From: Bradyrhizobium commune | GTDB taxonomy: Bacteria; Pseudomonadota; Alphaproteobacteria; Rhizobiales; Xanthobacteraceae | NCBI RefSeq assembly: GCF_015624505.1 | Contig: NZ_CP061379.1 | Location: 7,191,001-7,255,000 of the forward strand | Reading direction: 5' to 3' | Length of the DNA stretch: 64,000 nucleotides | In this document: positions 52,572 through 61,666 of the stretch, in pieces | Layout: each line of letters starts with the position of its first letter | Position numbering within the stretch: position 1 is the first letter of the stretch | Notes under the pieces: generated by a model | The model's input: only the letters and a program-made list of their open reading frames with translations | Told to the model about the DNA's origin: nothing | Databases searched by the model: none | Made by a program: the position numbers and the translations under genes

Positions 52572-52879
52572 CGATCTCTTGCTGTCGTGCGCAACCGGGG
52601 GCAGTAGGCCGGACCGGCGCCGCGGTCAATTCTTCCCCGACCGGCCGTGGCATGCAAGGGCACATTATTCCTTTGCGGGAAAGGGGTTAATCCGCCACCC
52701 CGTTCCGCCGCGCTGCACTTTAGTTCGGCACGGTCAGTTGCGCGTCGGTGCGCAAGGCCGAAAGTCGTATTGGGGCGAGTTTCACGCCGATGTTACCTTG
52801 GGGGCAAGACCCAGATTGATCCGGGCCCTGTCCGGACAGTTGGGACGCGAGGAAACGAAATTCGGGGAGCGCATTCACG
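52572..52879. other. Divergent promoter region between regulator and MHS transporter genes
   Basis: This 308-base region should contain the promoters of both genes. It has CTTG-GGGG-CAAG at 52797-52808 and scattered short palindromes. ORFs crossing it have no family similarity. No firm promoter was identified. Confidence 0.45.
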
Positions 52880-54583
52880 ATGTCCACAATGGCTGCAACG
52901 TCGGTACGATCCGGCGGCATGACGAAGGATGAGCGGTTCGTCATCCTCGCATCGTCACTCGGCACCGTCTTCGAGTGGTACGATTTCTATCTCTACGGGT
53001 CGCTGGCCGGCATCATCGGCACGCAATTCTTCACCATCGCCGGCGCCGACGGCAAGCCGATGTTCGACCAGGCCACGCGCGACATTTTCGCGCTGCTGGC
53101 CTTTGCGGCAGGCTTCCTGGTCCGCCCGTTCGGCGCGATCGTGTTCGGCCGCGTCGGCGACATCGTCGGCCGCAAGTACACCTTCCTCGTCACCATCCTG
53201 ATCATGGGTCTGTCGACCTTCATCGTCGGCCTGCTGCCCGGCGCCGCACAGATCGGCATCGCGGCGCCGATCATCCTGATCGGCCTCCGTCTGCTGCAAG
53301 GCCTCGCGCTCGGCGGTGAGTATGGTGGTGCGGCGACCTACGTCGCCGAGCATGCGCCGCAGGGCAAGCGCGGCTACTACACCTCCTTCATCCAGACCAC
53401 TGCGACGCTCGGCCTGTTCCTGTCGCTGCTGGTGATTCTGTTCACCCGTTCCGCAACCGGCGAGGCTGCCTTCGCAGGCGCGCCCGGCTCCTATTGGGGC
53501 GGCTGGCGCATTCCGTTCCTGGTGTCGGTGCTGCTGCTCGGCATCTCGGTCTGGATCCGTCTACGCCTGAACGAATCGCCGGTGTTCCAGCGCATGAAGG
53601 ACGAGGGCAAGGGCTCCAAGGCGCCGTTGACCGAAGCCTTCGGCACCTGGAGCAACGCCAAGATCGTGATCCTGGCGCTGCTCGGCCTGACCATGGGCCA
53701 GGCGGTGATCTGGTACACCGGCCAGTTCTACGCGCTGTTCTTCCTGCAATCGATCCTGAAGGTCGACGGCTACACCGCCAACCTCCTGATCGCCTGGTCG
53801 CTGCTGCTCGGCACCGGCTTCTTCCTGGTGTTCGGCGCGCTGTCCGACCGGATCGGCCGCAAGCCGATCATCCTGGCAGGCTGCCTGATCGGCGCACTGA
53901 CCCTGTTCCCGATCTTCAAGATGATCTCGACCAACGCCAATCCGGCGCTGGAAAAGGCCTATGAATCGGTGAAGGTGCAGGTGGTGGCGGATCCCGCAGG
54001 CTGCGGCGATCTGTTCAACCCGGTCGGCACGCGCGTCTTCACGGCGCCTTGCGACACGGCGCGCGCCTTCCTCGCGCAGTCGTCGGTGAAGTACGCGACG
54101 GTTCCGGGACCAGCGGGCGCGGTGAAGATTGTCGTCAACGACAAGGAAGTCCCCTACACGGACGCCAAGACGTCGAACCCCGCGATCACCGCGGCGGTGC
54201 AGGCGGCCGGCTATCCGAAGCCGGGTGACGCGGGCATCGTCAAGATGTCGAACCCGTTCGACATCTTCCGTCCGCAGGTGTCGGCGCTCATCGGTCTGCT
54301 GTTCATCCTCGTGATCTACGTCACCATGGTGTACGGCCCGATCGCGGCGATGCTGGTCGAACTGTTCCCGACCCGCATCCGCTACACCTCGATGTCGCTG
54401 CCCTATCATATCGGCAACGGCTGGTTCGGCGGCCTTCTGCCCGCGACCGCTTTCGCGATCACCGCATCGACCGGCGATATCTATTCCGGCCTGTGGTACC
54501 CGGTCGTCTTCGCGGCGATCACGGCGGTGGTCGGCTTCCTCTTCGTCCCCGAGACCAAGGACGTCGACATCACCAAGACCTGA
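52880..54583 (+). CDS. MHS-family MFS transporter with large periplasmic insertion
   Basis: This 567-residue major-facilitator protein of the metabolite:H+ symporter type has the N-terminal signature SSLGTVFEWYDFYLYG, then FGRVGDIVGRKYTFLVT and LQGLALGGEYGGAATYVAEHAP. It is about 110 residues longer than usual. The extra stretch, at residues ~350-460, lies between predicted helices 9 and 10, hence in the periplasm, and contains two Cys (PAGCGDLF, TAPCDTAR) that could form a disulfide. It is divergent from the NarL-type regulator gene, suggesting that the two-component system controls it; a carboxylic acid substrate is inferred. Confidence 0.85.
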   Translation: MSTMAATSVRSGGMTKDERFVILASSLGTVFEWYDFYLYGSLAGIIGTQFFTIAGADGKPMFDQATRDIFALLAFAAGFLVRPFGAIVFGRVGDIVGRKYTFLVTILIMGLSTFIVGLLPGAAQIGIAAPIILIGLRLLQGLALGGEYGGAATYVAEHAPQGKRGYYTSFIQTTATLGLFLSLLVILFTRSATGEAAFAGAPGSYWGGWRIPFLVSVLLLGISVWIRLRLNESPVFQRMKDEGKGSKAPLTEAFGTWSNAKIVILALLGLTMGQAVIWYTGQFYALFFLQSILKVDGYTANLLIAWSLLLGTGFFLVFGALSDRIGRKPIILAGCLIGALTLFPIFKMISTNANPALEKAYESVKVQVVADPAGCGDLFNPVGTRVFTAPCDTARAFLAQSSVKYATVPGPAGAVKIVVNDKEVPYTDAKTSNPAITAAVQAAGYPKPGDAGIVKMSNPFDIFRPQVSALIGLLFILVIYVTMVYGPIAAMLVELFPTRIRYTSMSLPYHIGNGWFGGLLPATAFAITASTGDIYSGLWYPVVFAAITAVVGFLFVPETKDVDITKT

Positions 54584-54609
54584 TCGCCTCGCACGATCTG
54601 GACAAAAAG

Positions 54610-54635
54610 CCGGCCGCGGAGCGATCCGCGGCCGG
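54610..54635 (+). terminator. Rho-independent terminator after MHS transporter gene
   Basis: An 11-bp perfect stem, CCGGCCGCGGA with TCCGCGGCCGG, has a 4-base loop, preceded by AAAAAG and followed by TTTGCTTTT. It can work on both strands for the convergent genes. Confidence 0.85.
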
Positions 54636-54650
54636 TTTGCTTTTGGGGTG

Positions 54651-55124
54651 TTACGAATTGCCGCCGATAAATTGCAGCACGATTTCGCGCCGGTGCGGTC
54701 GCGCGCGATGCTCGACCAGATAGATCGCCTGCCAGGTGCCGAGCGCGAGCGCGCCATTGATCACCGGCACATGCAGCGACGTCGCCGTCAGCATCGTCTT
54801 GACGTGCGCCGGCATGTCGTCCGGCCCCTCGGTGTCATGAGTCCAGGGCGCGCTCTCCGGTGCGAGGCGCGACAGCGCGGTGGCGAGATCGACCAGCACC
54901 GAAGGGTCGGCGTTTTCCTGGATCGTCAGCGAGGCCGAGGTGTGACGGATGAACAGCGTCAGCGCACCGTCGCGGGCGCGGGCCTCGTTGATGAACTTGG
55001 CAACTTCGCTGGTGAGATCGGTGAAACCGCGGCCGGGCGTCTGCACGGTGAGTAGTGACGATACGATCGTGGTGGCTTGCACCGACGATGGCGCCGAGCG
55101 CGTGATGGATTTGGCAGATGTCAT
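54651..55124 (-). CDS. YjbQ-family protein (UPF0047), secondary thiamine-phosphate synthase-type
   Basis: This 157-residue protein of the YjbQ/UPF0047 family has LTLFIRHTSASLTIQENADPSV, WTHDTEGPDDMPAHVKTML, LALGTWQAIYLVEHR and REIVLQFIG, all conserved family positions, including metal-binding His and Glu/Asp residues. E. coli YjbQ has weak thiamine-phosphate synthase activity; the natural role is uncertain. ATG 55124 begins family similarity; a longer in-frame reading runs into a repeat element. Confidence 0.9.
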   Translation of the reverse strand: MTSAKSITRSAPSSVQATTIVSSLLTVQTPGRGFTDLTSEVAKFINEARARDGALTLFIRHTSASLTIQENADPSVLVDLATALSRLAPESAPWTHDTEGPDDMPAHVKTMLTATSLHVPVINGALALGTWQAIYLVEHRARPHRREIVLQFIGGNS

Positions 55125-55150
55125 GAAAGGTCTCTCAACTCGAAAGCTGT

Positions 55151-55242
55151 CGTAGGGTGGGCAAAGCGAAGCGTGCCCACGAATCCGCACGACAAGATCA
55201 AGGTGGTGGGCACGGCGTAAGAACGCCTCTGCCCACCCTACG
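55151..55242. repeat. Dispersed palindromic element, family D
   Basis: The outer arms CGTAGGGTGGGCA and TGCCCACCCTACG are perfectly complementary and enclose a second pair (CGTGCCCAC/GTGGGCACG). Elements like this are numerous in Bradyrhizobium intergenic regions. It lies between two minus-strand genes. Confidence 0.7.
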
Positions 55243-55257
55243 GCACCTCGCCAAGAC

Positions 55258-55755
55258 CTAAATCTTCCCCGACACGTCCTTCTGCACGCGGTTGGCCATG
55301 TCGATCAGGCGCCGCCAGGCCTTTTCCAGGAACGACATCACGCGATCCATGTCCTGATCGCTCGGCAGCGGGATCTCGATCTTGCGATCGCCCTCGGCGA
55401 TTTTCGGCTCGGCCTTCTTCAACGGGTCGGATTTCGGCAGCGCCTCGTCGATCTTGCCCGACACGGTCGGCCCCGCGGCGACCTGCTCCTTCAGCCTCTC
55501 GACCTCGGCCTGAAGCCGGCCAATCTCGGCATCGAGCGCGGAGCGTTCGTCGGGGACGGCATAGCAGGCCCAGCCTGAATCGTTCTTGGTACAGGTCGAG
55601 ACCGTGCCGGTGCGGGTGTCGAGCCGCAGCACGCCTTCGGGGATCGGCGTCATGCTGTAGCGGCCGTTTTCGCTGTCGGGCGCGGATTGCGCGGCGACGA
55701 GCCCGCCGCTGGTGATCATCACTGCGGCCAAGGCCGCAACCGCTAGAGGTCTCAT
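55258..55755 (-). CDS. Exported hypothetical coiled-coil protein
   Basis: This 165-residue protein has a signal peptide (MRPLAVAALAAVMITSGGLVAAQ), a short domain with two Cys (TVSTCTKNDSGWACYAVPDE), a coiled-coil stretch (ALDAEIGRLQAEVERLKEQVAA) and a C-terminal amphipathic helix (SFLEKAWRRLIDMANRVQ). No known domain. ATG 55755 begins the signal sequence; the upstream reading is rejected. Confidence 0.7.
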   Translation of the reverse strand: MRPLAVAALAAVMITSGGLVAAQSAPDSENGRYSMTPIPEGVLRLDTRTGTVSTCTKNDSGWACYAVPDERSALDAEIGRLQAEVERLKEQVAAGPTVSGKIDEALPKSDPLKKAEPKIAEGDRKIEIPLPSDQDMDRVMSFLEKAWRRLIDMANRVQKDVSGKI

Positions 55756-56138
55756 CGCACTCTCCGCCACTACGCGCTGGTGGCACATTCCGGGATTCTA
55801 CACCCGCACGGGCAAAGGCGTATTGCTCCGTCCGCCAAATCCGCCGCCAAAAGCGCGTTCGCGAAATCAACAATTGCGCCGCCCCCTTTGATCCCGGCGG
55901 CGCGGCGAAATGTCGACCACATCGGCGGATCGCGCAGACGGCTGCTGCGGTGCGGCGTCACGCTGTGTGCAGCGCCCGCCAGTACGACGATATTATCAAT
56001 GAAATCATATACATAGAAGAACACGACGCAATCGTGACTTGGCTTGACTTGATTATGAGCGGTCAGTATGGTCCGCGCGGCTTTTGAGGGTGGCGGGCGT
56101 AATTTCCATTCAACCGCAGCGTTTCGGGTCTTCGTGGC
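55756..56138. other. Divergent region between hypothetical gene and atp operon
   Basis: This 383-base region contains the promoter candidate of the atp operon (56044-56072). The middle part has moderate GC and no ORF with family similarity. Confidence 0.5.
56044..56072 (+). promoter_or_regulatory. Promoter candidate of the atpIBEF'F operon
   Basis: TTGACT (56044-56049) and TATGGT (56067-56072) are separated by 17 bases, 67 bases before atpI. The -10 element is only a moderate match. It is placed correctly, but no transcription start evidence exists. Confidence 0.45.
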
Positions 56139-56510
56139 ATGGCTCAAGGCACGGGACACGGCGAGAATGGAGATCGCGATAGATCGCCCGAGGAAGCTGC
56201 GCTTTCCGAACGGCTCGGAAATCTTGATCAGCGGTTGTCCGAATTACGCGGCCGCCACATCAAGACCGAGCAACCCACAGGTGACAGTGGAGACGGAGCG
56301 GCCAGAGCCTCGGCGATGGCGCTTGGTTTTCGGTTATCCTCTGAGTTGGTCGCCGGGGTCGTTGTCGGGGCGGGGATTGGCTGGGGGTTCGACCGCTTGC
56401 TGTCGACGTCGCCTTTCGGATTTATCGTGTTCCTGCTGCTGGGCTTCGTGGCCGGCGTGGTGAACGTGGTGAGAACGGCGGGCGCGGGTCAAAGGCGCGG
56501 TGGTTCTTAA
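56139..56510 (+). CDS. atpI: ATP synthase protein I
   Basis: This 123-residue small membrane protein helps assemble the c-ring. It has a hydrophilic N-terminus (~60 residues) followed by two hydrophobic helices: [22 protein letters not shown] and [19 protein letters not shown], the AtpI pattern with a conserved Gly-rich first helix. It is the first gene of the F0 operon, followed after 111 bases by atpB. Confidence 0.88.
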   Translation: MAQGTGHGENGDRDRSPEEAALSERLGNLDQRLSELRGRHIKTEQPTGDSGDGAARASAMALGFRLSSELVAGVVVGAGIGWGFDRLLSTSPFGFIVFLLLGFVAGVVNVVRTAGAGQRRGGS

Positions 56511-56621
56511 GCGATCCGCACAGGAGAGGAATGATCGTGCCGGCTTTGCCGGTGCGGGCCGGCCCGGCCGGCAGACCGAGACCAGCCGGCATCGCCCGGC
56601 AGACCAAGAGATGCCGCGCCG

Positions 56622-57371
56622 ATGAAAATCGATCCGATCCACCAGTTCAACATCGAGCCTCTCTTCACGATCGGCCATATCGGCAATCAGACGATCGCCT
56701 TCACCAATTCATCGCTCTACATGCTGATCGCCGTGGCGGTCATCTCGCTGCTGATGCTGGCGAGCGGGACCCAGCTGGTTCCCGGGCGCCTCCAGTCGGT
56801 CGCCGAAATCTCCTACGAGTTCGTCGCGTCGACGATCCGTTCGACCGCCGGCGCGGAAGGCATGAAATTCTTCCCGCTGATCTTCTCGCTGTTCATGTTC
56901 ATCTGCGTCTCGAACCTGATCGGGATCATCCCCTACACCTTCACGATCTCGAGCCATCTGATCGTGACGGCTGCGCTCGCGCTCCTGGTCTTCTTCACCG
57001 TCCTGATCTACGGCGTCGCCAAGAACGGTCTGAAATTCTTCTCGATCTTCGTGCCCCACGGTGTCCCCGGCTACATCCTGCCGCTGGTGATGTTCATCGA
57101 GGTCCTGTCGTTCTTCCTGCGGCCGGTCTCTCACAGCGTCCGTCTGTTCGCCAACATGCTGGCCGGCCACATCGCGCTGAAGGTGTTCGCGGGCTTCGTC
57201 GCCATGCTCGGCTTCTCGCTCGGCGCGATCGGCTGGGTCGGCGGGGTGCTGCCACTGGCGCTCACCACCGCGCTGTACGCCCTCGAGATCCTGGTCGCGT
57301 TCCTGCAAGCCTATGTGTTTGCGATCCTGACCTGCATCTACCTCAACGACGCCATTCATCCGGGACACTGA
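56622..57371 (+). CDS. atpB: ATP synthase F0 subunit a
   Basis: This 249-residue membrane subunit forms the proton half-channels with the c-ring. It has five to six helices, with the essential Arg in [14 protein letters not shown] and conserved ALQAYVF-like C-terminus ([20 protein letters not shown]). The N-terminus contains INPLF-like [13 protein letters not shown], as in alphaproteobacteria. Located between atpI and atpE. Confidence 0.95.
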   Translation: MKIDPIHQFNIEPLFTIGHIGNQTIAFTNSSLYMLIAVAVISLLMLASGTQLVPGRLQSVAEISYEFVASTIRSTAGAEGMKFFPLIFSLFMFICVSNLIGIIPYTFTISSHLIVTAALALLVFFTVLIYGVAKNGLKFFSIFVPHGVPGYILPLVMFIEVLSFFLRPVSHSVRLFANMLAGHIALKVFAGFVAMLGFSLGAIGWVGGVLPLALTTALYALEILVAFLQAYVFAILTCIYLNDAIHPGH

Positions 57372-57424
57372 GCGGTCCGGGGAATTTCCACCCAAAACCC
57401 AATCTTTCTTCCAAGGAGTCTAAA

Positions 57425-57655
57425 ATGGATCCGGCAGCAGCAAAACTTATCGGCGCGGGCATCGCATGCATCGGCATGGGCGGTGCGGGCGTCGGCGTGG
57501 GCGTGATCTTCGGCAACTACCTCGCCGCAGCCGTTCGCAACCCGTCGGCCGCTCAGGGCCAGTTCGGCAACCTGATCTTCGGATTCGCCGTGACCGAAGC
57601 GCTCGGCATTTTCTCGCTGCTGATCGCGCTGCTGCTGCTGTTCGTTCCGCTCTGA
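57425..57655 (+). CDS. atpE: ATP synthase F0 subunit c
   Basis: This 76-residue hairpin of two helices makes the proton-driven c-ring. The first helix has [21 protein letters not shown], the loop has RNPSAA, and the second helix has the proton-carrying Glu in [13 protein letters not shown]. The start follows CCAAGGAGTCTAAA, a strong ribosome-binding site consistent with high stoichiometry. Confidence 0.96.
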   Translation: MDPAAAKLIGAGIACIGMGGAGVGVGVIFGNYLAAAVRNPSAAQGQFGNLIFGFAVTEALGIFSLLIALLLLFVPL

Positions 57656-57717
57656 GGACGACGTTCTTCGCGTCGCTTCGACCGAAGCGGCGCGCATGAC
57701 AGCAACAGGAGATCTCC

Positions 57718-58281
57718 ATGGCTGAGAGTCATGGCGGCGCAAAAGGTCCCGCGGCAGGCGCCCACACCGAGACCGAAGGCGGTCACGGTGGCGGCTTTCC
57801 GCCGTTCGAGAGCAGCACCTTCGCTTCACAGCTGGTGTCGCTCGCGATCTTCTTCGTCGTTCTTTACGTGGTCGTGTCCAAGCTCGCTCTGCCGCGCGTC
57901 GGCGGCGCGATCGAGGCGCGTCAGAACAAGATCGAGGGCGACCTCGCTGAGGCGCAGACGCTGAAGGACCAGTCCGACTCGGCGCTGAAGGCCTATGAAG
58001 GCGAGCTCGCTTCGGCGCGCACGCGGGCACAGGCGATCGGCAACGAATCCCGCGAGAAGGCCAATGCGCAGGCGGAAGCCGAGCGCAAGGTCCTGGAAGA
58101 GCAGCTGGCGGCCAAGCTCGCCGGGGCGGAAAAGACCATCGCCTCGACCCGCGCAACCGCCATGAGCAGCGTCCGCGGCATCGCGGCCGATGCGGCAGGC
58201 ACCATCGTGCAGCAGCTCACCGGTGTCGTTCCGGATGCGACGTCGGTCAATGCCGCCGTTGATGCGTCCTTGAAGGGTTAG
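57718..58281 (+). CDS. atpF': ATP synthase F0 subunit b'
   Basis: This 187-residue peripheral-stalk subunit has a soluble N-terminus of about 35 residues rich in Gly/His, one transmembrane helix ([19 protein letters not shown]) and a long alpha-helical stalk rich in Ala, Glu and Lys. Photosynthetic and alphaproteobacterial enzymes have two related b subunits; this is the divergent b'. It precedes atpF by 5 bases. Confidence 0.9.
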   Translation: MAESHGGAKGPAAGAHTETEGGHGGGFPPFESSTFASQLVSLAIFFVVLYVVVSKLALPRVGGAIEARQNKIEGDLAEAQTLKDQSDSALKAYEGELASARTRAQAIGNESREKANAQAEAERKVLEEQLAAKLAGAEKTIASTRATAMSSVRGIAADAAGTIVQQLTGVVPDATSVNAAVDASLKG

Positions 58282-58286
58282 TCGAC

Positions 58287-58772
58287 ATGTTCTTCGATCC
58301 TGAAACCTGGGTCGCCATCGCCTTCGTGATCCTGATGGTCGTGTTCGGCTATCTCGGGGTGTTCAAGTCGGCGATGTCGGCGCTCGACAAGCGCGCCGAG
58401 CGCATCAAGGCCGAGCTCGACGACGCGACGCGCCTCAAGCAGGAGGCCGCCAAGGTGCTCGCTGACTACAAGGCGCGCAGCGCCTTGGCCGAGCGCGAGG
58501 CTGCCGACATCATCGCCAACGCCAAGACCGAAGCCGAGCGCATCGCGACCGAGGCCAAGGCGAAGATGGAAGACTTCGTCGCCCGCCGCACCAAGACCGC
58601 GGAGAGCAAGATCGCGCTTGCCGAGGCCCAGGCCCTGGCCGACGTCCGCGCCGCGGCCGCGGAAGCGGCCGTCACGGCGGCTTCCACGATCCTGTCGCAG
58701 TCGGTCAAGGGCCAGGTCGCCGACGACCTGCTCGCCAAGGGCATCACCGAGGTTCGGCAGAAGCTGAACTGA
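58287..58772 (+). CDS. atpF: ATP synthase F0 subunit b
   Basis: This 161-residue b subunit has one N-terminal membrane helix ([19 protein letters not shown]) and a long charged coiled coil ([22 protein letters not shown]...). It pairs with b' to form the peripheral stalk. It is the last gene of the operon. The F1 genes (atpHAGDC) are not in the window, consistent with the separated F0/F1 operons of alphaproteobacteria. Confidence 0.93.
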   Translation: MFFDPETWVAIAFVILMVVFGYLGVFKSAMSALDKRAERIKAELDDATRLKQEAAKVLADYKARSALAEREAADIIANAKTEAERIATEAKAKMEDFVARRTKTAESKIALAEAQALADVRAAAAEAAVTAASTILSQSVKGQVADDLLAKGITEVRQKLN

Positions 58773-58793
58773 GGACGAAAGGCCACATCAATC

Positions 58794-58826
58794 AAAAAGC
58801 CGGCGCGATGAACGCCGGCTTTTTTA
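58794..58826 (+). terminator. Rho-independent terminator of the atp operon
   Basis: AAAAAGCCGGCG and CGCCGGCTTTTT form a 12-bp stem with a 7-base loop, ending in a TTTTTT run. It lies 22 bases after the atpF stop codon. Confidence 0.92.
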
Positions 58827-58839
58827 TTGTCTGAAAGAC

Positions 58840-58966
58840 TCTCGTGTCCCGGACGCGGTGCGGCATGAAATGACGCGACGCAGAGCCGGGACCCATACAT
58901 CCACGGCTTCTGGGCCCCGGCTCTGCATCGCACCGCTACGCGCTGCGCCGCGTCCGGGGCACGAGA
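58840..58966. repeat. Dispersed palindromic element, family E
   Basis: The outer arms TCTCGTGTCCCGGACGCGG and CCGCGTCCGGGGCACGAGA pair with one or two mismatches, and inner arms GCAGAGCCGGG / CCCGGCTCTGC form a second stem. It ends 2 bases before the stop of the next minus-strand gene and so lies between convergent genes. Confidence 0.65.
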
Positions 58967-58967
58967 C

Positions 58968-59618
58968 CTATTTCTTCTTCCCTCGTGCCTTCGGCTCGGG
59001 CGACAGCGCCTGCGGGTCGAAGCCGACGTAGAAGACATAGGAATCGGCGGTCGCAGCCGACGGCACCGGATAGGTCAGGTCCTCGGCGACGAAGGTGAAC
59101 GGCACGCTGCCGCCTTCCGACATCTCGACCGTGGTCCGGTAGGCCTTCGAGGCAATCACCTTCTCGCCGACGCCGCCCAGCACCACGGCGACACGCAGGG
59201 GCACCTCGACCGTGGAAGGCGCTCCGGCCGGGCCTGCGATGACGCGGCCCTGGATGCCGATGCGCGCGGTGATCTCGGCGCCATTGCGGATACATTCGCG
59301 CGCCATCTTGGTGATGGAGGCCTGGTAACGCACGTCATTGCCGACCGCCGGCTTGCCCGTCGCCCCGACCCCAAAGGTGGAGGCGCCTGCGCGCACCGTG
59401 ACCTGGGGACAATCGATGTCGTCATCGGCCGGCTGGCCCGGCGCGGGCGCCGGCTTCGGCTGGGCTGGCTCGTCGGACTTGCCGCCGAACAGGCTCTTGA
59501 AGCGGTCGGTCAGCGACTGCGCCCCGACCGGCGAGACGGCCGCAAGCGAAACCGACAGCGCCAGCGCGATCGCCGACCCCCGCCGCAACGCCTTCCGCAA
59601 CGAGCGAAGCTCCTTCAT
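58968..59618 (-). CDS. Exported hypothetical protein
   Basis: This 216-residue protein begins with a positively charged N-terminus and signal (RKALRRGSAIALALSVSLAAVSPVGAQ), a Pro/Ala linker (QPKPAPAPGQPADDD), and a beta-rich domain (DCPQVTVRAGASTF, ARIGIQGRVIAGPAG, VEVPLRVAVVLGG). Many alphaproteobacteria encode such proteins of unknown role. ATG 59618 was chosen because the signal sequence starts here; the upstream reading is a shadow of other genes. Confidence 0.75.
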   Translation of the reverse strand: MKELRSLRKALRRGSAIALALSVSLAAVSPVGAQSLTDRFKSLFGGKSDEPAQPKPAPAPGQPADDDIDCPQVTVRAGASTFGVGATGKPAVGNDVRYQASITKMARECIRNGAEITARIGIQGRVIAGPAGAPSTVEVPLRVAVVLGGVGEKVIASKAYRTTVEMSEGGSVPFTFVAEDLTYPVPSAATADSYVFYVGFDPQALSPEPKARGKKK

Positions 59619-59751
59619 GAACGCCTGTACTCCGTGACAATATCCCGGCCAATCGCCGGCCGGCCAGCGGGTTATATCGTCAAAATCGGCGATCCCAAGG
59701 CAGGAAAACAAGGCGGGACAAAACCGACTTTGGCCGCATACACGGCCCGGC

Positions 59752-60339
59752 CTAGCCGCGGAAATCCTCGTGCAGCAGGCCGAACAGCAAATGATCCTGC
59801 CAGACCCCGTTGATGCAGAGATAGCGGCGCGCCAGGCCCTCGCGGGAGAAGCCGCATTTCTCCAGCACCCGGATCGACGGCGAATTGGTGGGGATGCAGG
59901 CGGCCTCGACACGGTGCAGATTGAGCTCGCCGAACAGCGTCGGCAGCAGCACCCGAAGCGCCGCCGTCATGTAGCCGCGATGGGCATGGGGCTGGCCGAC
60001 CCAGTAGCCGATGGTGCCGGCCTGGACGATGCCGCGTCGGACATTGGCGAGCGTGATGCCGCCGACCATGGCGCTGTCGAGCTCGCGGAAGATCAGGAAG
60101 GGATAGGAGCGGTCCGCCGCGATATCCTCGGAATAGCGGCGCAGGCGGCGGCGGAAGCCGGAGCGGGTGAGGTCGTCCGAAGGCCAGATCGGCTCCCAGG
60201 GCGTCAGGTAGTCGCGGCTGCTCTCGCGCAGATGTGCCCACTGCAAAAAGTCGGACATCTGCGGCGCCCTCAGCAAAAGTCCGTTGCCGCGCGGCGCGAG
60301 GGCGGCAGGTCCACTGGATGGCAGGCGAAAGAGGGCCAT
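59752..60339 (-). CDS. GNAT N-acetyltransferase (RimJ-like)
   Basis: This 195-residue acetyltransferase of the RimJ/RimL group contains LLLRAPQMSDFLQWAHLRESS, the acetyl-CoA-binding loop region GTIGYWVGQPHAHRGYM, and the C-terminal ALRV...NLHRVEAACIPTNSPSIRVLEKCGF. It may acetylate the N-terminus of ribosomal proteins or a small molecule. It follows the M16 protease gene by 37 bases on the same strand, in the thrC-M16-GNAT cluster often seen in rhizobia. Confidence 0.9.
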   Translation of the reverse strand: MALFRLPSSGPAALAPRGNGLLLRAPQMSDFLQWAHLRESSRDYLTPWEPIWPSDDLTRSGFRRRLRRYSEDIAADRSYPFLIFRELDSAMVGGITLANVRRGIVQAGTIGYWVGQPHAHRGYMTAALRVLLPTLFGELNLHRVEAACIPTNSPSIRVLEKCGFSREGLARRYLCINGVWQDHLLFGLLHEDFRG

Positions 60340-60376
60340 GGTGATGCTTCCCGGGGCGGTCGCCCGTGCGCGGCTC

Positions 60377-61666
60377 CTAATGCAGCCGCGCCTTGGCGCG
60401 CGCCCGGGTCAATCCTTCCGCAAAAGACACCGCCGTGTCCAGACCCCTGCCACTGCCCAATGCGACAACCGCAGGGCGGCTGCGCGAAAGCAGCGCACGC
60501 GCGGCATCGCGGGTCGATTCGACGCTGACGGCGTCGATCCGGGCCACCAGCTCCTGCACCGTCTGCGGCCGACCATAGGCCAGCACGTGGCGGGCGAGCT
60601 GCTCCGCACGCGACGAGCAGCTCTCCAGCGCCATCAACAGCCCGGCCTTCATCTGCGCCTTGGCCCGCGCAATCTCGGCCTCGGTCAGCGTTTCCACGGA
60701 ATCATTCATGATGTCGACCACGACTTCCATCATCTCCGGCGCGTCGGCAGGATCGGTGCCGGTGTAGAGGCCGAAGAAGCCGGTATCGGTATAGGGCGCG
60801 TGGAACGAGTAGATCGAGTAGCAGAGGCCGCGCTTCTCGCGCACTTCCTGGAACAGCCGCGACGACATTCCGCCGCCGAGGATGTTGGTGAAGACCTGGA
60901 GCGAGAACAGCGACAGATCGGTCTGCGGCACGCCTTCGAGCGCCAGCGTCAGATGCGCCTGCTCGAGCTCGCGATGCACCACCTTGGCGCCGCCCTTGCC
61001 GAACATGGCCGCCTGCGGCTTCGGCCCCGGCGTTCCCTCGAAGCTCGCGAAGCGTCGCTCGACCTCGGCCACGACCTGCTTATGATCGACGGCGCCGGCG
61101 GCCGCAACGACCATGTCGGGCCCGCGGTAATGCGTCGAGAGGTAGCCGCGCAGCATGTCGCGGTTGAAGCCACGCAGCGTCTTGGCGGTGCCGAGCAGCG
61201 AGCGGCCCATCGGCTGATCGGGATAGCAGAGCTCGTTGAGATGCTCGAACACGACGTCGTCCGGCGTGTCCTGGGCGGCGCCGATCTCCTGCACGATGAC
61301 GTTCTTCTCGCGTTCGAGCTCGTCCGGCTCGAAGGCGGGATTGGCGAGGATATCGGCGAGCACATCGAGCGCCAGCGGCACGTCGGCCTTCATCACCCGG
61401 GCATAGTAGGACGTGGTCTCGGTCGAGGTGCCGGCATTGAGGTCGCCGCCGACCGCCTCGATCTCTTCGACGATCTCGCGCGAGGAGCGCCCGGTCGTCC
61501 CCTTGAACGCCATGTGCTCGAGCAGATGTGAGATGCCGTGCTCGTTCGGCTTCTCGTCGCGGCCACCGACGCCGGCCCAGACGCCGAGTGCGGCGGTCTC
61601 GAGATGAGGCATATTGTCGGTGACGACGGTCAGGCCGGACGCAAGCTTGGATATCTCGACGCTCAT
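60377..61666 (-). CDS. M16-family metalloprotease (mitochondrial processing peptidase-like)
   Basis: This 429-residue protease has the inverted zinc motif H47LLEH51 (HxxEH) with a downstream Glu in NVIVQEIGAAQDTPDD. The N-terminal fold WAGVGGRDEKPNEHGISHLLEHMAFKGT and the second-half RLFQEVREKRGLCYSIYSF are as in the mitochondrial processing peptidase beta subunit. It is cytoplasmic in bacteria. It overlaps the thrC stop by 4 bases and is therefore coupled to thrC. Confidence 0.92.
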   Translation of the reverse strand: MSVEISKLASGLTVVTDNMPHLETAALGVWAGVGGRDEKPNEHGISHLLEHMAFKGTTGRSSREIVEEIEAVGGDLNAGTSTETTSYYARVMKADVPLALDVLADILANPAFEPDELEREKNVIVQEIGAAQDTPDDVVFEHLNELCYPDQPMGRSLLGTAKTLRGFNRDMLRGYLSTHYRGPDMVVAAAGAVDHKQVVAEVERRFASFEGTPGPKPQAAMFGKGGAKVVHRELEQAHLTLALEGVPQTDLSLFSLQVFTNILGGGMSSRLFQEVREKRGLCYSIYSFHAPYTDTGFFGLYTGTDPADAPEMMEVVVDIMNDSVETLTEAEIARAKAQMKAGLLMALESCSSRAEQLARHVLAYGRPQTVQELVARIDAVSVESTRDAARALLSRSRPAVVALGSGRGLDTAVSFAEGLTRARAKARLH

